From Suillus spraguei (Eukaryota; Basidiomycota; Agaricomycetes; Boletales; Suillaceae), in assembly GCA_016800925.1 (NCBI GenBank), contig JABCPU010000245.1:1-64000 (forward strand): 64,000 bases of DNA. Reading direction: 5' to 3'. This document shows, in pieces, positions 32,558 through 44,074 of this stretch (positions are counted from its first letter, which is position 1; every line of letters begins with the position of its first letter). The translations under genes and the position numbers were made by a program. Below the pieces are notes generated by a model, which saw only the letters and a list, made by a program, of their open reading frames with translations, made no database searches and was not told the origin of the DNA.

Positions 32558-35111
32558 TCATTCTGGTTTCATGCGATATAACACGGCAGCGGCCGCGACG
32601 CTCAAGACGAGGACGCCAACGGCAGCTGTTATTGTTGTCGATGCCGAATGCAGCTGCGCGCGAGGCGTTAGCACCAGTGATTATATGCGAATGAAAAATG
32701 AAAATACTCACCCGCTGCGTCACTTCCGTTTGCGTCTGCATCTGTAGTTGCAGTTTCTGCCCCACAGTATCCGTACCCCCAGAATCGGTAACAGATGATT
32801 CTGGAGTGAGAGGCTGCACGCCTTCGTGCTTCTCCGACTCGCCCTCTACCTCAGGCTCGCTCCCGCAATCGACGGTCCAAGAGAAGGAGATCGCGATCGA
32901 CCTGCATCATTCCCGTTCACAACCCCATTACCAGTCTTGTGCGCATCATCGTCCAACTCGATGGAAGACACAGATGGAGATCTCGAACGTCTTCGTCTTC
33001 GCGTTTTACCTCGACCAGGGTTAGAAGCGACACTAACAGGACTTGGAGGCGTCACCAGTCTCCACCTAATGGGTTCGTCACGTTCGCGGTATGCAGCTTG
33101 AGATCACCATTTTGAAGTCTTGCATGCGTTTGCGCTTGTACGTGCGAGGCAACGACAGTTGATACCCGTGCATCTAGTCCATTTTCTAGCCCCTCAAAGG
33201 CCCGGCGTAGCCGTTCGCGCTCCGCGCCCCATTCTTCTTGCACTGCGCTCCATTGCCCCTCAACGCCCTTCTTCCACTCTGCCATCAGCGCAGTCAACCC
33301 TTCTGTAGGATCTGGTTGCTGTTGTTTCTGTGCACGAAGCTGGGCCTCCACCGCGCTTTCCACAGCCTTGGCGAGTTTGGCCTCCACAGCTGCAGTGATC
33401 TGCGTCTCGAGCTGCCGGTCTGCAACCAGCGCCTCCAGCGCAGTGATTTTGTCCTGCAATGCAACGATAGTTCCCTGAGCGGCAGCATGTTGCGCCGCTA
33501 GGGAGTGATTGACTTCCACAGCGCTATCTATGCGTCCGCTAAGAGCTACTAGCCGTGCTGAGAGCTCGTCTAGTGCAGGGTGTGATGGCTGTGGCGAAGG
33601 AGATCGTGGTCGTGGTCGAGATGTCGAAGGTTCAGTGTCTGGTGCACGAGAATGCACAAGCTCATCCTCATCCATTCCCATTCCCGATGGCTCTGGCGTC
33701 CGTGGCCTACCCAGTTCCTCCCTCCTCCGTGCACGCTCCCGATCCTCCTCGTTCTCGTCCTGTTCTTCGCTCTCGTCCTCTTCCTCAACGCGCTCCAACT
33801 CATGCGGGGTGATTGTGCGAATGCTAGATGCATCATCGTCTTGTCCACGACGACCGCGTTCCAAGTCTCCGTTCATGCCATTGTCGTTTTGGGAACGTGC
33901 GGATGAAGCGTGGATAAGGTCGCGGAGAGCTGCAACCTCGGTCTTTATGGCCTCGTGCTCTGCAAGCATATCCTCGAGTGCGCGGACCTTGTCGACATGG
34001 CTTGCGAGGCTAGCTTGGGTCTCGTGTAGCTCTGTGCGCAGCTCGGAAAGGGCAGGGTGCTCTGGGGGAGGCGCAGGAGGTTCCGGATTCACAGGTGCGG
34101 TAGATGCAGGTGCAGGTGCAGACGTTGTCGAGGTTTGTTGTGAACGCACGGGAGGGAGTGATTGAGGGAAGTGCGGTAGATTTTGTGGCTGTGAAAATGG
34201 AGAGTCAGTATGTAGGGATGTAGAGAGTAACAGAGGACAGACCACGGAACCACCGAGCGTGTCGTGAATATCATTCATTGCAGTGCTTAGGGAGTGCAGT
34301 TCTGCGCCAGTCTCGCGACTCTTCTGGAGTTCGCTCTGAAGCCTGCTCAATATGTGGTCAAAAGTTAGGCCATTTTTTCCTGGTGGCCGCATACTGCCGC
34401 CCATACCACCGAGCTGACTCTGGAGGGCAGGGCGGCGCTGTGAATGTGCAAAGCTAAAGTTATTACTACTTCCAGATGATGAAGTGGCGGGAGGAAGGAC
34501 GGAGGGGATATTGGGGGGAAGAGATGCAGATGATGGGATGGCCTCTACGCGAGCAGCGAGATGGGCATCTTCGTCTGTGAACACGCACATGACGCGGGCG
34601 GCGACTTTGTGGTGGATCGTGGTCTTGTTGTCTTCACCAATGATGTCGATACCAAATTCCTGCGAAGGGATTGGATGGGTCAGACGGGGAAAAGTGAGGG
34701 GAGACATACCACAATATCATCGTTTTTGAGCTCAAATGGCTCAGACTCGACTCCCTCTGGGCTGAGTCGCTCACCGTTGATGAATGTGCCATTAGAACTT
34801 TTCACGTCTTTGATGTATATCTTCCGGGACGTGGCGTCCGTCAGTCATTCCTCCGAAAAACAGGGAATAATGCACACCTTTCCACTGACCTCCCAAATCT
34901 CTGCATGTTGTCTGCTTAGTACTTTTGAGTCAAAATAACCGTTTCTCTCTCCTGGAATTGTCTTTGTGTTTGTCTGGCGCCCGATCTTTACGCGCTGACC
35001 ATTGTGAAGCGAGATATGTTTTGGAATAAAAGTATCGTTTAGAGGGTAAAGGTATAGAGAAGGATATGGCGGATGCACATGCGGAGAGGAAAAGGGTTGA
35101 GTTGGAGCCAT
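32558..35111 (-). CDS. FHA-domain, coiled-coil, tail-anchored protein (SLMAP/Far9-Far10 type, STRIPAK)
   Basis: Start MAPTQPFSSPHVHPPYP at 35111. The FHA domain spans about residues 20-125 over three exons: KIGRQTNT, SRQHAEIW and SSNGTFINGERL hold the phosphothreonine-binding Arg, Ser, His and Asn. Introns are GTGTGC...GGAAG and GTATGT...CGCAG. Then come LTFDHILSRLQSELQ, a Pro-rich linker, coiled coils (ELRTELHETQASLASHV, LAAQHAAAQGTIVALQDK) and an acidic Arg/Glu stretch. A last intron (GTGAGT...CGCAG, about 32651-32714) leads to a hydrophobic tail (ITAAVGVLVLSVAAAAVLY) before the stop at 32558. FHA, coiled coil and C-terminal membrane anchor is the architecture of SLMAP, yeast Far9/Far10 and Sordaria PRO45, which place the STRIPAK phosphatase complex on ER/nuclear and mitochondrial membranes. 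Single-base frame breaks occur near 33060 and 32865. Confidence 0.82.
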
Positions 35112-36055
35112 CGCTACTAACGGCGGTTAACGTTCAAGTAAATTATCGTCAATCCCTTCTAGCCGCATTCCACATCCCACTCAACGCTTATGTAATAATT
35201 ACCTAATTAGTCTACCCTCTGCGCACGAACCTACCCGTTCACGCGAACGTGTCGACATGCATTTTTCATTTCTGATGCTCTTCCTGAGCGGCGTTTCCTG
35301 ACGAAACGAGACCGACCAACTGTAATGGAACATTCACCACTCACATTTTAATATCAAATATTTAGGAGCGTGTCACTTGATCGGGCGAGTTTTCCTTATT
35401 CTATCACAGTTTAAACGCTCTAAGCTTCATTAATGAACAAGCACTAGCATTGCCACAGGCTTGTGCTAGCGAGAGCGTGCAACCGCCTCCCGGTCTACGA
35501 GAAGAAGAAAGATGTAAGTCATACAAAACAAGCAGACTCCCGGTGTTTTGAATGACGAAACTAAACCTTGTCGTTGAACATGTGATTAAAGCAAGCCTCA
35601 AGGCGGCGCCTACAACCACCGCATGCAACTTGAATTTATCGTCTAAGCCTTATCTGGTCTCCCAATTCACATCTACCACTAACCTCTCTCCCCGTCCCTA
35701 TCTATCAATCTGGCGCATCTGATCGAGTTCTGACTCGTTGTCGCAAAAGACTCGTGCACTGACGAAAATAGCTTCTCTGTCTTTTATCAAAAACTCATAC
35801 GCCAAAAATCATCTTTATAGAAGGAACGTCTATTTGTCTGCCTACGGGAATCTACACATTAATAGTGATTCACATGTTTGTATTCTTTGCGCTTGACTAA
35901 CAACTCAAAGCAAATTCAGAAAATAGTACACGGCCTCAATAGTGTCATGCTACGCGGACAGGCTGGGCGAAGCACTTGACCAATACGAAGAGAAGCAGAG
36001 AGAGAAGCGTTCTCAGACTCTCCGTATCATTGTCTTCTGCCGGGTGCGAAGCATT
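35112..36055. other. Upstream region of FHA gene; no gene recognised
   Basis: It presumably contains the FHA gene promoter. A minus ORF at 35404-35628 and a plus ORF at 35942-36151 are short; the second ends in the presumed first exon of WD40 paralog 1. Confidence 0.4.
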
Positions 36056-37740
36056 CGCCAGATTGCGCTTTGGAAGGGTGAGCAAATCTATCATTGTCAT
36101 ACCCATTATGCAGCTCAACAAATAGACGGGAATGAAATACTTGGTGGGTAGAGTTTCAGCTACCGAATAGCGTTACATGTTATAAAGACAAATAATAGCC
36201 TGTTCGTGGTCTCAGGAAACCAACCTTTGCCAGGAAGGTGAGTAAAGAGAGTGCTATTGATAGCGCCGAACTCATGGTTGAGTGTAGACGCATCTGGAGA
36301 TCTCGTTCCTGAATGTGAGGGGCACATCTTACCATTCGGTCGGTCCTTCGGAAGCCTGAGGTAGGAGTACCTTGTCGAGTCACTTTTCGTGCATGCTGAT
36401 CCTTGCATGCTTAGGCACCAGTTCCAACATGATACCAATGCACCAGTGGCTGGAGGCGGAGTGATCATTTCCGTAGCAGTGTCATCCCATGATACAATGG
36501 TCGTGACTACACGTGCAGACAACAGAGTACGACTATGGAACACAAGAGGGCAGCATGGTTAGCGAATCTTGGCAAGGGCATACTGATACATCGAGGTGTC
36601 TCTATGAGTCTCCCAACGCCCTGGAGATAACAAGTAGATCGCAGGACAGCCTAGGACAGCGTGGCACGGCGATCGAACCCGAATGCTTGCCAACAAATTG
36701 CATCACTGATGGAGACCGGTCATAGTTAGGTCTGCAGTCAAATACTCCCCGTAAGGCAACAAGCTCGCCACCGGTGGCCCAGACAAGATGATTCATGCGT
36801 TGTCAAAGGACGGCGATCTATCTGTTGGTTCAGATCGAGGGACATAAAAACTGGGTGTGGGTTATGCTACTCCAAGGATGGTACGCACACCTTCTGTCCG
36901 TCATCAGATCATACCATCTCAAAATGATGGTCGAATGATGGGGAAGAACTCATCGTTCTTCGGGGTCACATCAACACGGCAAGATCCTTCTATCTATGAT
37001 TGGATAAATGATATCTTAATGCGAGCGCATGAGTGAACTACTCAGTTCCCCCCTGGGATTTCGAGACCGGTCAACAGATGGGAGACGGATTCATCGTTCT
37101 TTCTACGTCACCTGATGGAAAATACATTGCCAGCGCTGTATTGGATACTAAAATCTTTGTATGGAGCTTCGAGGAAGTGCTCAAGGAGCAGCGTAGTAAT
37201 CAGGTGCGTATATACGTCACTGTTGTCAATGCCTTTTTCTCAATGGGGTTCTTGTTTCATTCAGAACGCGCATGGTCGGATGCACAGCTGCAGGCAGATC
37301 CTCTCTTTGCTTTGCTCATTTATCTCGCAAGGTCTTTGACACTCCTCCGTGCCCAAACAGCTGAGCAGCGGTAGAGGACTTGGACTGTTTCAGTAATATT
37401 TCATCTCCATTGTGCTTCCTATGGCAACACTAGTGCAAGGCGACGGCTTCTGGTGCAGTGGTATGAATTCCATGCCTTGCCGTTCAGCTCCGTTTGCAGG
37501 CCCATTACTTTGTTCCATGTGGATTAGCACTCGATCTGCTCATGCTCCTTGGCAATTACCATTCCAGTCCTGGCGTTTAGAATTTCAACATTTTGTGAAT
37601 GTTGCTCCTGCCCGTGATGACGGATAACTCTCGTCATCAATATTCGGTACTCAATGCCCGCCATCCTCTATCTTGACACACATTTACAGAGATACGGTAT
37701 GACCCAAGAAACTGACGCGGAAGTGGTCGCAGCCATGTAA
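36056..37740 (+). pseudogene. WW-WD40 paralog 1, heavily decayed
   Basis: Recognised by comparison with paralogs 2 and 3. The exon end IALWK before donor GTGAGC (36078) matches DALWK in paralog 3. GDLVPECEGHILPFGRSF (36297) matches the second WW domain but lacks the YFVNH core. Repeat remnants include NRVRLWNTRG (36528), VKYSP (36738), KLATGGPDKMIHALSKDG (36765) and VLDTKIFVWSFEEVLK (37138). The C-terminal part GDGFW...VNVAPARDDG, then RYGMTQETDAEVVAAM (37440-37738), matches the shared tail region. Numerous stops and frame changes; not expected to make protein. Confidence 0.75.
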
Positions 37741-38563
37741 CGTACGAGCGACGACAAAGTTAGCAGTTCAATGCAACAAGGCCGACCAACACATTTCGCC
37801 TATTAGCAAATTTCTGTCGATGCAATTGGAGAACCATTGTATGGTCAGGAGATGTTGTGGTTTAGATCCAAGTCTGTCGTAGGGCCAGGTCGACCTAGTG
37901 ATCAACCGCTTTCTGCATGGCAATGAGGTTAAGGCTGAGCTCAACAGGCAGTGTCATAAGTTAGCACACATCCTCTTTGCCTGTTTGGACTCATTGTTCG
38001 AGTTTCAAAATTTCATGGCTCAATTACCTTCAATTGTTTCCTTTTACTTCGCAATGATCAGATTGAGAAATTGCCTGCCAGTTTATAAATTTAATTCCTG
38101 TAGCGATCTCCAATCGCACATCGAACACGGCCGGACCGTGATGGCCCTATTTAGTAATATTTTAGATAATTTACTTATATAGACCGATTTGGTAGACCAA
38201 TCTCAATCTGCAGAGTTTTGTACCAGAAGTGTGCACCTAACTGCGTTATGGGTAGTACATTACGGTCCATGTCTAAACCCGAGCAGTGCTTGCTTCGAAT
38301 CTAAGTATGGGGCTGCACTTACGGAGCCTTGCTGTACAATACAACATGCGAGCCCGACCATCTAACAGGTCTCTTTATCGTGAGATCGTCCCCCACCAAC
38401 ATCCCTCTTCACGGCGGTTATGGGAAAGGGTTACTACCATGGGCGTTGTCTAGAACACTGTAATGTCGGTCATGCTACACATCAATACAAAGGCATGCAC
38501 GTCGCATATGGACAGCCAGCGCTGGCACACTCACCCGCACACGTTCCTCCCTTGAGGCATACA
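37741..38563. other. Spacer between WD40 paralogs 1 and 2
   Basis: It may include the remnant tail of paralog 1 to about 37870. Plus frames at 37898-38182 and 38420-38647 show no features apart from the last codons, which are the first exon of paralog 2. Confidence 0.4.
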
Positions 38564-40697
38564 ATGGATCCGCCACCCTATGGCACACAGGACCGTCAAG
38601 ATCTCCTTTGGAAAGGTGAGGGAGATTCTAATACTAGAATACACTGACTTCACAAGAAGCAGGTGGGCATGAAGCCCTCCCACCTCTGTGGCTTAGCTTT
38701 GAGGTGCCGGATGGTAAAACAACAAGATACCAAGATAACAGCCTGCACATAGTTTCACGACACCGACCTTTACCAGGAGTACGGCTCGGTGAGAAATGAA
38801 AATGTACTGCGAGTGACAAACTCATGCTGAAGCTTAGATGAACCTGGAGATCTTGTTGTTCCTGGATGTGAATGGCATATTTCGCCAGTCGGTCGATCTT
38901 ACTTCGTAAACCACTATACTCGGACCACATCATGGAAAAAACCCGCGCCAGAACGCCCAGCAGGGAGCTTGACACCGGAGTATATCATTGAGACTTACTC
39001 TGAATGCGTTTGGAGCCTGGCCCGCTTTGGTACCAGTTGCAATATAATGAGCACGTCATCCGATGGTTTAATTCGCCAATGTAAAAGAGACGGAGGGCCA
39101 GTTGGAACGCCATGGGATAGCGGAGGAAAGGTGGTGGGCTCAATGGCACTGTCTCTAGATCACACAATGGTCGTGACTGGAAGCACGGACGGTATACGGC
39201 TGTGGAACATGAAGGAGGGCAGCATGGTTGGCGAGCTGTGAAAGGACATACGGATGCAATAAGATGCTTGGATTTTTCTCCGAATGCTGTGAAGATAGCA
39301 AGTGGATCGTAGGATGGTACCATAAGAAGATGGGACCGGAATACCGGACAACAAATCGCACCACCGATAGAGACCAGTCACGAGGTAGGTACTGGCTGTC
39401 AAATACTCGTCATAAGGGGACATGCATGTTCGCGAGCGGCGGCTTGGACAAGACGATCCGCGCATAGTCAAAACGCGGTGAGCTGCTCGTCGAGATCAAG
39501 GGACATACCGATTGGGTGATGTCGTTATGTTGGTCCAAGGATGGTGTCCACATTTTCTCTGCGTCGCTGGATAGCACCATCAGAACATGGCAGATTATTG
39601 ATGGGCAGGAGCTCCTCGTGCTTCGAGGTCATACCAATGCTGTCAACTCTCTCCGCCTGACTCCTGATGAACGCTATCTTGTCAGTGCATCAATGGACTG
39701 CTCTGTTCGCATCTGGGACCTCAAGATAAACCAGCCGGTAGGCCAACCATTTTTGCACGACAATGAACACCTGGTCGTTGCCGTGTCTCCCGATGGACAA
39801 TATATCGTCAGGACTGTATTGGACGCAAAAATCTATGTATGGAGCCTTGAAGCAGTACTCAAACAGGATAGTGACCAAGCTGGGGTGCGTATATGTTACT
39901 GTCACTCTGTTTTTCTAAGCGTAATTTCGGTCTTCCATAGAGTGCGCATGATTGGAATGCAGACACCTACAAGAGACTCCAAGTAAGTCATTTCTGCTTC
40001 TTTTTCGCCATCTCCTCATCTATCTCTTTAATTGGGTGCCTGCGACGCCTCCCATGCCTAAACAGCTGAGTCACAACATAGGTTCGAGAAGATATGTTAG
40101 TGACGTGCCATCTTTTATCTGCGCTGCTCAGCTGACACCGATACAGGACAGCGATTTCTGGAACAATACTGTGAATTCTGATACAGATTTCACACTTTCG
40201 AGTTTGTACCCGCCGCTCACAAACCAATTTTCACTTCGCCTGCGCAATTTATTTGGCTCCCTGCGCTTCAGCGCTCGGCCTGCAAATGCTCCCAAGCAAA
40301 CACTGTTCCAACCCCGGCGTTGGACTCTCGGCTTATTCCCCACGAGAAGCTCTCGACATTCTGTCGATGTTGTTGCTCCTTGTAAATTTGAAGAGGTAGG
40401 ATTATTGAAATATATTTGCAGAGAATCGGCATAACCCCTGAGACTGATGCGGAAGCAGCTGCGGCTATGCAACGTACGGATGACATGAATAACAACAGTC
40501 AAGGTCAAAGTATAGCAGGGGCGCATTGCGCAAGGTACTCGTGTTGCTATGCAAGGACGATCCGCACAGCTCATGAGCAAAGTTACGTTGACGAGACAGG
40601 AGAACCAACGCATGTGGTAGGATGCTGTGCATTCGATCTCCATTTTATTCGTCGTCGGCCGACGTCACATTACTCGTCAGGTGTTCTGGGTCGCTGA
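38564..40697 (+). pseudogene. WW-WD40 paralog 2, partly decayed
   Basis: The first exon is likely MDPPPYGTQDRQDLLWK from 38564. After an intron comes a first WW-like domain (HEALPPLW...TRYQDN, 38672-38735), then after intron GTGAGA...CTTAG the second WW domain GCEWHISPVGRSYFVNH (38866-38915), then WD repeats. Repeats 1-2 are open (39000-39240). Repeats 3-4 (39240-39480) carry stops and frame changes. Repeats 5-7 are open again (DWVMSLCWSKDG, SASLDSTIRTW, SASMDCSVRIWDL, AKIYVWSLEAVL). The tail exons end in RIGITPETDAEAAAAM and HVVGCCAFDLHF before TGA at 40695-40697. The Copia target site begins two bases later. The mid-gene damage may be real or may include sequencing error. Confidence 0.75.
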
Positions 40698-40698
40698 T

Positions 40699-40703
40699 GC
40701 TCT
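40699..40703. repeat. Copia target-site duplication GCTCT (left)
   Basis: GCTCT here and at 45778-45782 immediately flank the two LTRs. Five bases is the usual length for LTR retrotransposon integrase. Confidence 0.95.
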
Positions 40704-40965
40704 TCTTAAAAGATCTAGAACCGAGGTCTCAGCGTTATGATAAGAACGGCTGACATTGCAAGTACCTAGAACCGAGGTCTAGAGGTACGAAATACATGAG
40801 CTAGAGACGGCGTGCAGGAAACGAAATACATACCTCAGCGTTATGATAAGAACGGCTGAGGTACAAGTGGGGCGAAGCGCGAGGCTTATAAGGTATACGT
40901 ACAGAGTCCGAAAGTAAAAATAGAAAGCTAACTATGACGAGCGATGACGACGTTGAATATCAACA
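40704..40965 (-). repeat. 3' LTR of Copia element
   Basis: On the minus strand it begins TGTTGATATTCAACG and ends ATCTTTTAAGA. It contains two versions of a hairpin: ACCTCAGC...GCTGAGGT (perfect 8-bp arms, about 40832-40863) and CTCAGC...GCTGAC. The far end is not the usual CA. Confidence 0.95.
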
Positions 40966-40977
40966 CACCCCCTTCAA
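40966..40977 (-). other. Copia polypurine tract
   Basis: The minus strand reads TTGAAGGGGGTG directly before TGTTGATA of the 3' LTR. The pol stop codon TGA (40974-40976) lies inside it. Confidence 0.85.
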
Positions 40978-43900
40978 CTAGACACGAGAGATAAACCGGA
41001 ACGATGATGCGTGAATGCAGGACGAGGCAGAGCCTTGGTGAAGATGTCGGCAGTGTTCTTGTGCGTGGAGACCCAGATAGGTATGAAAGTGCCTTCTTCG
41101 ATGTGACGACGAATGAAATGATAGCGCAGATCGATGTGCTTAGTACGGATATGGTTCGCGGCTTCTTTGGAGAGAGCGATGGCACCCGCGTTGTCGGCGA
41201 ATAACTGCAGAGGGAGAGAAATGGTGAACTGGAGGCAGGTGAATAGAGACTGGAGCCATATGCCGTCTTGGATCGCTGCGGTGAGGGCCATGTATTCTGC
41301 TTCTGTGGACGAGAGAGCCTGAGTCGTTTGTTTCTTGGCCGAGTGTGATACAGGTCCGCCATTCAGAAACCAAACATATCCCGAGATCGACACGCGGTCC
41401 TCGGGGCACGACGCCCAGTCAGAGTCAGAGAATCCATGCAACGCTGGATTGATCCCAGCACCCCCATAGTGCGTACGCATCGTGATCGTCCCTGCAAGGT
41501 AGCGAAGGACGTGCTTGGCAGCGGAGTAGTGTTTCGGTTCGGGAGACGCGTTGAATTGTGAGAGGCGCATGACAGCAAGCGCAATATCGGGTCGCGTGTA
41601 CATGGCAAGGTACAGGAGCTCGCCGATCAGTTTGCGGTACTCGGTGTGAAGGTCGTCGATATGAGGGAAAACATCAGTGGGACGCCCAAAAGGAAAATTC
41701 GGGTCCATAGGAAGGGCGACAGGATTACAGTTGGTCATGCCGTGCTCGTCCAGTAGATAGAGTATGTAGTCCTCCTGATGCATCCATAATTCACGCATCT
41801 TGCGATCCCGAATGAATTGAATCCCGAGGTACTTGGATACGGCGCCGAGATCGGTGATGCCAAAGCGTTTGGCAATCTGACTCTTCGTCTGGTCGAGGAA
41901 TGCGCGATTGTTGGACCCTGCCAGGCCGTCGTCAACGTGCCATGCAATAATGCAGATGACACGCACACCCTGCGCATTGACATGATCGAAAATGAAGACT
42001 GCGTAGTCTGCCTCGCAACGCAAGAAACCGAGACGTGTTAGCACATCGCGTAACAACTCGTACCAGTCATACGCTGCCTGCTTGAGACCATAAAGCGAGG
42101 ACAGCAGATGCGCAACGAGACTCCCTCCGTCGGGCCCAAGACGTTCGAAACCAGGTGGTTGCCGCATGTATACATCTTCCTGCAGCTTCCCCCAGAGAAA
42201 TGCACGCTTCGCGTCGAAGCAATCAAGCTCCCAGTCGTGAGCAGCAGCATAGGCAGACAGAACCCGAATACTCGCAGATTTTGCAACAGGCGCAAAGGTC
42301 CGGCCGAAATCAACACCCGGAATCTGTGAAAAACCTTGTGCAACCAGCCTCGCCTTAAACACCGGCCCCCCCTTGAGATCTTCCTTAAACTCCAAGACCC
42401 AGCGACACCCAATTGCCCGTCGATCCGCTGGAAGGCTCACAAGTTCGTATACATTCATCTCGCTCATGAGATTCATCTCCTTCCGCATCGCCGCTAACCA
42501 GTGGTCACTGTCAGGTCGTCGTGTCGCTTCGTCGTAAGTGGCAGGTGGAATATGCAGATCATATCCAGACGCAAGGGGATTGCGACGCGTGTCGCTGCGG
42601 ACAGAGAGTGCGGCCACCTCGACAACGATCAAGTTAGCGATGACATGTGGGAAACCTACTTCATCGTCATCCGGAACTATCTCGTCCGGGTCAGCGACTG
42701 CAGGTGCAGGAAGGTCAGGCATTGGTGTAGGAGTAGTGACGATGGGAGGCTCCGATGCAGAGGAGGCTGTCAATGACGGAGGTACGCCATTGACACGTGC
42801 TGCACGGAGTTCACGTTGACGGAGTAGACGTGCTTTGTCGGCCTGGAGACGTTCCTTGAAAAGCTGACCCTTCTCGCTATTGACGGGAATGCGACCAGAA
42901 CGACGAATGATGGTGACATGGGGAGGCTCGGCAGGAGGAGCAGGCTCAGGTGGAGAGGATGAGGCGTTCACTGTGGTATCGTCGTCATCATCACTGTCAG
43001 GAAACGGACGATCAGTAAAACTCTCGTCGAAGATAACATCTCGAGAGTTAAAGAACGCGCCAGTAACAGCGTCGCGACACCTCCAAGCCTTGACTCCAGG
43101 TGGATACCCCATGAAGACAGCCTCACGCGAACGTGGTCCAAGCTTCAACTGGAGTTCAGTGGGAATCCGAGCGAAACAGCGAGCACCAAAGACGCGAAGA
43201 TGGGCAAGATTAGGTTGAGTGCCATGAACCATCTCGTATGGAGTCTTTCCGGCAGGGAGCGCACGGGATTCGGTCCTGTTGAACAGGTAACACGCTGTCA
43301 GAGCTGCCTCACCCCAGAGTCCGGGAGGTAAACGCGCGAAATCCAACATCGCATACATACGACCTTCAATCGTACGCATCACCCTCTCTGCCTTCCCATT
43401 CTGCTGATGAGCGTAGGGCGCAGAGCGTTGACGCTGGATTCCCGCCTCCTCCAAATGTGCAGTGAAGGCAGCATTAATGAACTCTCCACCATTGTCACTG
43501 CGGAAAATCTTCACTCGCAAACCTGACATGTTCTCCCAGCGTGCACGTAAAGTGCGCCAGGCCTCCAAGGCCTGGTCCTTTGAGGCGAGAAGTTGTAAAT
43601 CAAGCGCGTGAGAGTGGTCGTCAAGGAATACAATGAAGTACCGTTTGCCATGAGGTGTCAAGGTGGGGACAGGGCCACAGACATCGCTGTGGATCAAATC
43701 GAGAAACGTTGGCGCACGTTCAGTTTCCGATGAGTGAAAGGGGAGATGGGGATGCTTAGCGAGGATGCATGACTCGCAGTGTGATAAGGGGGAAGACGAT
43801 TGAATGACAATGCCCTTGGCAACACGATTAAGACGACTAACGGCTTCCTTTCCAATATGACCGACTCGAGCGTGCCATAAATCGAGTGACAGTGGGGTAT

Positions 43901-44074
43901 CAACAAACGCAGTGACTTCAGGAATTGGGGTAGGTGCTGATGCAAGAGGAATGAACTCGATATCGGGAGCATAAAGCTTACCCGTGGCCGGAATGAAGCC
44001 GAGTGAATTACCCTTGTATGCGAGCTCGCAAGTCATGTCGGAGCGGAAGTTGACATCCATCCCTTCGCGTTCAT
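40974..44074 (-). CDS. Copia pol: protease end, integrase, RT, RNase H
   Basis: About 1030 codons without a stop. Order: a pre-integrase zinc finger (HARVGHIGKEAVSRL...CESCILAKH), integrase core with Asp in HSDVCGPV, Asp in FRSDNGGEF and Glu in QNGKAERVMR, a variable acidic linker, RT (CRWVLEFKEDLKGG, KARLVAQGFSQIPGVDF, FDAKRAFLWG, catalytic WHVDDGL) and RNase H (GFSDSDWASCPED, SSTEAEYMAL, ADNAGAIAL, TKHIDLRYHFIRRHI). All catalytic acidic residues are present. The frame has no ATG at its upstream end; it begins in the overlap with the gag frame, one base out of phase, so it needs a -1 shift (or one more G) to be translated with gag. Confidence 0.95.

Noticed and set aside
33509..34165. Long plus-strand Ser-rich ORF of 218 codons
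   Set aside because: It lies wholly opposite the FHA/coiled-coil gene; its Ser/Ala bias mirrors the acidic and Arg codons of the real strand, and it has no domain.
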